Shown piece by piece: positions 60,820-64,000 of a stretch of DNA of 64,000 nucleotides. A model generated the notes under the pieces. It was not told where the DNA came from and did not search any database. It saw only the letters and a program-made list of their open reading frames with translations. The position numbers were made by a program, and so were the translations under genes. Positions within the stretch are counted from its first letter, which is position 1. The number at the start of each line of letters is the position of its first letter. This DNA comes from Catellatospora sichuanensis (lineage in GTDB: Bacteria; Actinomycetota; Actinomycetes; Mycobacteriales; Micromonosporaceae), in assembly GCF_007483665.1 (NCBI RefSeq), contig NZ_VIQO01000027.1, positions 124,001-188,000 of the forward strand. Direction: 5' to 3'.

Positions 60820-61542
60820 ATGGGCGAACTGGAGTGGCTGGGCGCCGTGCGCCATGCCGAGAGCGTGGGCAACGTCGCCGCCCTGCTCGCGGAGGGCTCC
60901 GGGGCACAGCGGCTGGACCTCGCCCCGCGGGACCCGGACGTGCCCCTGTCGGACCTGGGCCGGGAACAGGCCGCCGCGACTCGCGGGTGGCTGGCCGGTC
61001 TGCCGGTGCCCGACCTGGTGCTGGTCTCGCCCTATCTGCGTACCGCGGAAACGGCCAAGGCCATGACCGAGGGACTGGACCTGCGGTTGTGCTACGACGA
61101 GCGGCTGCGCGACCGGGAACTGGGCATCCTCGACCTGCTCACCGCCCGGGGGGTGCAGGAGCTGCACCCGACCGAGGCCGACCGCCGACAGCGGCTCGGC
61201 AAGTTCTACTACCGGCCGCCGGGCGGCGAGTCGTGGGCGGACGTGGCGCTGCGGATCCGGATGCTGCTGTCCGACCTGCGCCGGGACCACGGCGGACGGC
61301 GGGTGCTGCTGGTCACCCACGACGTGGTCGTGCAGATCATTCGTTACCTCGTCGAAGACCTGGACGAGCAGCGGCTGCTGGACCTGAGCCGGGCCGAGGC
61401 GATCGTGAACACCTCGGTCAGCGTGTGGGCGCGCGACGGCGACGGCCGCCTGACGCCGCAGGTGTTCAACGACGTCGCCCACCTGCGGGCCCGGGACACC
61501 ACGCCGACCCGAGAGGAAGGGCTGCGTGCCGAACCGGTCTGA
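60820..61542 (+). CDS. Histidine phosphatase family protein
   Basis: A 240-residue phosphoglycerate-mutase-like phosphatase: the catalytic motif reads AVRHAESVGN (RHAE for the RHGE form), DVPLSDLGREQAAATRGWL, VSPYLRTAETAKAM and a second His in LLVTHDVVVQIIRYL. Substrate unknown (sugar phosphate or nucleotide). Its end overlaps NnrD by 17 bases, so it is translated with NnrD and may have a part in cofactor repair. GGGGGAGAC precedes the ATG. Confidence 0.9.
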   Translation: MGELEWLGAVRHAESVGNVAALLAEGSGAQRLDLAPRDPDVPLSDLGREQAAATRGWLAGLPVPDLVLVSPYLRTAETAKAMTEGLDLRLCYDERLRDRELGILDLLTARGVQELHPTEADRRQRLGKFYYRPPGGESWADVALRIRMLLSDLRRDHGGRRVLLVTHDVVVQIIRYLVEDLDEQRLLDLSRAEAIVNTSVSVWARDGDGRLTPQVFNDVAHLRARDTTPTREEGLRAEPV

Positions 61543-62386
61543 ACCCACCATCGTGACCGTGCAGCTGCTGCGTGACTGGCCGCTGCCCGAGGTCGCCGGG
61601 GCCAAGGACAGCCGCGGCACGGCACTGATCGTCGGCGGCTCCCGGCACACGCCCGGCGCGGTGCTGCTGGCCGGGGTCGCCGCGTTGCGAGCCGGGGCGG
61701 GGGTGCTCCAGCTCGCGGTGGCGGAGTCGACCGCCACGGCGCTCAGCATCCAGGTGCCCGAGGCGCTGGTGCTCGACCTGCCCGAGCCGGGCACCGGCCG
61801 CGCCCTGCCCGACCGTCTGGCCGAGCTGGCCGGGCAGGCGTCGGCCGTCGCCGTCGGGCCTGGACTGGGCGACATCGACCATGCCGCCGCCGTGCTGCGG
61901 CACGTGCTCGCGGCGACCCGCCCGGACACCACCGTGGTGCTGGACGCCTACGCCCTGGGCGCGCTCAGCAAGGACCCGTCGCTCACCGCGGACCGGCCCG
62001 GCCGGTACGTGCTGACCCCCAACATCGACGAGGCCAGGTACCTGCTCGGCGGCGATCTCGACGGGGATCTGATGGACGTCGCGGTCCGCATCGCGCAGCG
62101 CTACCGGGCCGCGGTGTCGCTGTTCGGGCGGGTAGCCGACCCGGACGGCCGGACCTGGTGGGAGCAGACCGGCGGCAGCGGCCTGGGCACCTCCGGCAGC
62201 GGGGACGTGCGCGCCGGCGTCGTCACGGGCCTGCTGTGCCGGGGCGCGGAGCCGGCGCAGGCGGCGTGCTGGGCGGCGTACGCCCACGCCGGCAGCGCGC
62301 AGCGGCTGGCTCCCCGGTTCGGGCGGATCGGATTCCTGGCCCGGGAGATCGCCGACGAGATCCCCGCGGTGCTGGCCGCGGTGTGA
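61526..62386 (+). CDS. nnrD: ADP-dependent NAD(P)H-hydrate dehydratase
   Basis: A 286-residue ribokinase-like protein of the NnrD/YjeF C-terminal family. It restores NADH/NADPH from hydrated forms. Motifs: GTALIVGGSRHTPGAVLLAG, AVAVGPGLG, VVLDAYALGAL, YVLTPNIDEARYLLG and the anion hole GTSGSGDVRAGVV with the catalytic Asp (family GxGD). No NnrE epimerase domain is fused. GTG start at 61526 with AGAGGAAGG; overlaps the phosphatase gene. Confidence 0.9.
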   Translation: MPNRSEPTIVTVQLLRDWPLPEVAGAKDSRGTALIVGGSRHTPGAVLLAGVAALRAGAGVLQLAVAESTATALSIQVPEALVLDLPEPGTGRALPDRLAELAGQASAVAVGPGLGDIDHAAAVLRHVLAATRPDTTVVLDAYALGALSKDPSLTADRPGRYVLTPNIDEARYLLGGDLDGDLMDVAVRIAQRYRAAVSLFGRVADPDGRTWWEQTGGSGLGTSGSGDVRAGVVTGLLCRGAEPAQAACWAAYAHAGSAQRLAPRFGRIGFLAREIADEIPAVLAAV

Positions 62387-62422
62387 CCGGCCGTGGCCTG
62401 CGCAGGCCACGGCCCAGCACAC

Positions 62423-63466
62423 CTAGGCCGACGCGAGGTCCGGCACCGTCTCGCCGGGTGTCACCGGGCCGGGCGGAGTTCCGTCGCCGAACGGGCGGCC
62501 GCCCAGCTCCTCGCGCCCGTGCGGGGTGAGCCAGCCGGACAGGTCCGGCCCGGCGGGCACGATCCCGGTCGGGTTGATGTCGCGGTGCACCTCGTAGTAA
62601 TGCGACTTGATGTGCCCGAAGTCGACGGTGTCACCGAACCCCGGCGTGGCGAACAGATCACGGGCGTACGCCCACAGCACCGGCATCTCGGTCAGCTTCT
62701 GCCGGTTGCACTTGAAATGCCCGTGGTACACCGCGTCGAAGCGCACCAGCGTGGTGAACAGCCGCACGTCGGCCTCGGTGATCGTGTCGCCGACCAGGTA
62801 GCGCTGCCTGTCCAGCAGCTGCGACAGGGCGTCGAGCCGCGCGAACAGCCGCCGGTACGCGGCCTCGTACGCCCGCTGCGACCCGGCGAAGCCGCACTGG
62901 TAGACGCCGTTGTTGACGTCCCGGAACACCAGCGCGTTCACCTCGTCGATCTCGCCGCGCAGCGCGGCCGGGTAAAGGTCGGGCGCGCCGGGCCGGTGGT
63001 GGGCGGTCCACTCCAGCGACAGGTCGATCGTCATCTGGGCGTAGTCGTTGGTCACCACCTTGCCGGTGCTGACGTCCACGATCGCGGGCACGGTGATGCC
63101 GCGCTCGTAACCGGGGAAGCGCGCGAAGTAGGCGTCCTGCAGCCGCTCGATGCCCAGCACCGGGTCCCGGCCGCCGGGGTCCAGGTCGAACGTCCAGCTG
63201 CGCGCGTCGTGGGTCGGCCCGGCGACCGCCATCGGCAGCGCCTGCTCCAGCCCGAGCAGCCGGCGTACGATCACCGCCCGGCTCGCCCAGGGGCAGGCCC
63301 GGCTGACGACGAGCCGGTAGCGGCCGGGCTCGACGGGGTAGCCCTCGCGGCCGTCGGCGGTGATCCGCGTCGCGATGTAGCGCTGGTCGCGGGTGAACTC
63401 GCCGCCGGGGTTGACGTAGCGGCCCTGCTCATCGGAGGTGGTGGCGTCCGTCGCGGTGTCGGTCAT
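62423..63466 (-). CDS. Glutathionyl/mycothiolyl-hydroquinone reductase (ECM4/YqjG family)
   Basis: A 347-residue Xi-class GST: EFTRDQRYIATRI, VVSRACPWASRAVIVRRLLGL (catalytic Cys in CPWA), TVPAIVDVSTGKVVTNDYAQM and the C-terminal helical domain with TLVRFDAVYHGHFKCNRQKL. It reduces thiol-hydroquinone conjugates. Actinomycetes use mycothiol rather than glutathione, so the true donor is probably mycothiol, an inference. It is divergent from a MalT-like regulator over a short dyad (63503-63515). Confidence 0.93.
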   Translation of the reverse strand: MTDTATDATTSDEQGRYVNPGGEFTRDQRYIATRITADGREGYPVEPGRYRLVVSRACPWASRAVIVRRLLGLEQALPMAVAGPTHDARSWTFDLDPGGRDPVLGIERLQDAYFARFPGYERGITVPAIVDVSTGKVVTNDYAQMTIDLSLEWTAHHRPGAPDLYPAALRGEIDEVNALVFRDVNNGVYQCGFAGSQRAYEAAYRRLFARLDALSQLLDRQRYLVGDTITEADVRLFTTLVRFDAVYHGHFKCNRQKLTEMPVLWAYARDLFATPGFGDTVDFGHIKSHYYEVHRDINPTGIVPAGPDLSGWLTPHGREELGGRPFGDGTPPGPVTPGETVPDLASA

Positions 63467-63502
63467 GCCGACAATGATGCCCGGTCGTGGCGCGCAAGAT
63501 TA

Positions 63503-63515
63503 GTCCATACTGGAC
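63503..63515. promoter_or_regulatory. Short dyad in divergent region
   Basis: GTCCA-TAC-TGGAC lies 37 bases before the hydroquinone reductase ATG. It may bind a redox or quinone-sensing repressor. Weak evidence. Confidence 0.35.
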
Positions 63516-63627
63516 GGACGCAGCATTCTGCCGTGAATTCCCGACAGAAGGATTGTTCGCCGGGCCGGCGGGGCGGAGCCTTCGCACGAGGCCGCGGCAC
63601 GTCGAGCAGACCGGAGGAGGAGCGACG

Positions 63628-64000
63628 ATGGTCAGCGGGCCGAGCCGCCGGATCGTGGTCGCCGCGGCGGGCTACGGCAAGACGACCCTGCTGCGTAACC
63701 TGTGCCCGCCGGCGCGGGCGCACTGGTGGCAGGGCGGCGCCGACCCGTGCGGGTTCGTGCGCCAGGCGGCGTCCGACGCGGTCCGCTGCCTCGTGCTCGA
63801 CGACCTGCCCCGGCTGTCCGTGCAGGAGATGCGTGACCTGCTGCTCGCGGTCGAGGACCTGCCCGAGGACACCGAGGTGGCCATGGCCTCGCGACGGCCG
63901 CTGCCGTGGCGGCACGCCGGCCGGCCCGGCCGCTGGACCGAACTCGGCCCGGCCGATCTCGCCTGCACCGTGGACGAGATCACCGTGCTGCTGGCCGAGG
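63628..64000 (+). CDS. MalT/LuxR-type STAND regulator, N-terminal part
   Basis: An open frame of 124 codons is cut by the window end. It starts MVSGPSRRIVVAAAGYGKTT, a Walker A motif at the very N-terminus as in MalT-like LuxR regulators. Walker B is CLVLDDLPRL, then VAMASRRPLPW and ELGPADLACTVDEITVLLAE, the 'sensor' region of the STAND ATPase. Such proteins are 800-900 residues with TPRs and a C-terminal LuxR HTH. GGAGGAGGAG ribosome site. Divergent from the reductase gene. Confidence 0.8.
   Translation, partial: MVSGPSRRIVVAAAGYGKTTLLRNLCPPARAHWWQGGADPCGFVRQAASDAVRCLVLDDLPRLSVQEMRDLLLAVEDLPEDTEVAMASRRPLPWRHAGRPGRWTELGPADLACTVDEITVLLAE

Overview
The window is very GC-rich and densely coded, with leaderless starts, GTG and TTG starts, a WYL regulator, an EACC1/caspase pair, DUF5997, F420/FMN-type luciferase-like enzymes and long-stem terminators without U-tracts. 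This fits a chromosomal segment of a filamentous actinomycete, most likely a Micromonosporaceae relative. That placement is inferred from gene content only. No phage, transposase, CRISPR array or rRNA was found.

Layout. 1-2 kb: end of a WYL regulator, then a hemerythrin/luciferase-like oxidoreductase pair behind an operator-like promoter. 2-4.7 kb (minus): metNIQ methionine importer with a candidate cysteine-codon leader peptide. 4.8-8.5 kb: small membrane and hypothetical genes, an alpha/beta hydrolase and a DUF2332 protein. 8.7-11 kb: predicted conflict module EACC1 plus caspase-WD40. 11-21.6 kb: a dispersed sulfonate-sulfur regulon (SsuD-like monooxygenase, FMN reductase, flavin reductase, SsuABC importer) interrupted by a heterodimeric ABC exporter. 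Three promoter regions of this regulon share one dyad motif. An odd tRNA-Cys-like gene and a second cysteine-codon leader peptide lie inside it. 21.7-25.8 kb: DEAD-box helicase, MFS carrier, HTH-less LysR-type effector domain with DUF5997. 26-30.7 kb: acetyltransferases and accessory genes including barstar and a colicin-immunity-like ORF. 30.8-32 kb: TerC under a yybP-ykoY (manganese) riboswitch. 32-38.5 kb: methyltransferase, then an IclR-centred catabolic cluster (dipeptidase, amidohydrolase, ornithine cyclodeaminase family) and a formaldehyde dehydrogenase.

38.6-46.2 kb holds two RNA-repair genes: a four-domain protein (MJ1316, endo/exonuclease/phosphatase, 2H phosphoesterase, nucleotidyltransferase) and RtcB ligase. 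Between them lie a universal stress protein, a DUF3103 secreted protein and another secreted protein. 46.3-51.7 kb: PadR with a secreted esterase, then an ABC-2 exporter divergent from a NarL-type two-component system sharing one long dyad. 51.7-53 kb: MEDS-STAS protein and an anti-sigma-type ATPase. 53.4-56.1 kb: secreted CBM/beta-helix carbohydrate-active protein with a LacI-type operator. 56.3-64 kb: GGDEF-EAL protein, uracil/xanthine permease, SDR, phosphatase with NAD(P)H-hydrate dehydratase, hydroquinone reductase, and the start of a MalT-like regulator cut by the window end.

The most interesting threads are the sulfur regulon with its shared operator, cysteine leaders and tRNA-like gene; the EACC1-caspase system; and the RNA-repair genes. 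All functions were read from sequence without database searches.
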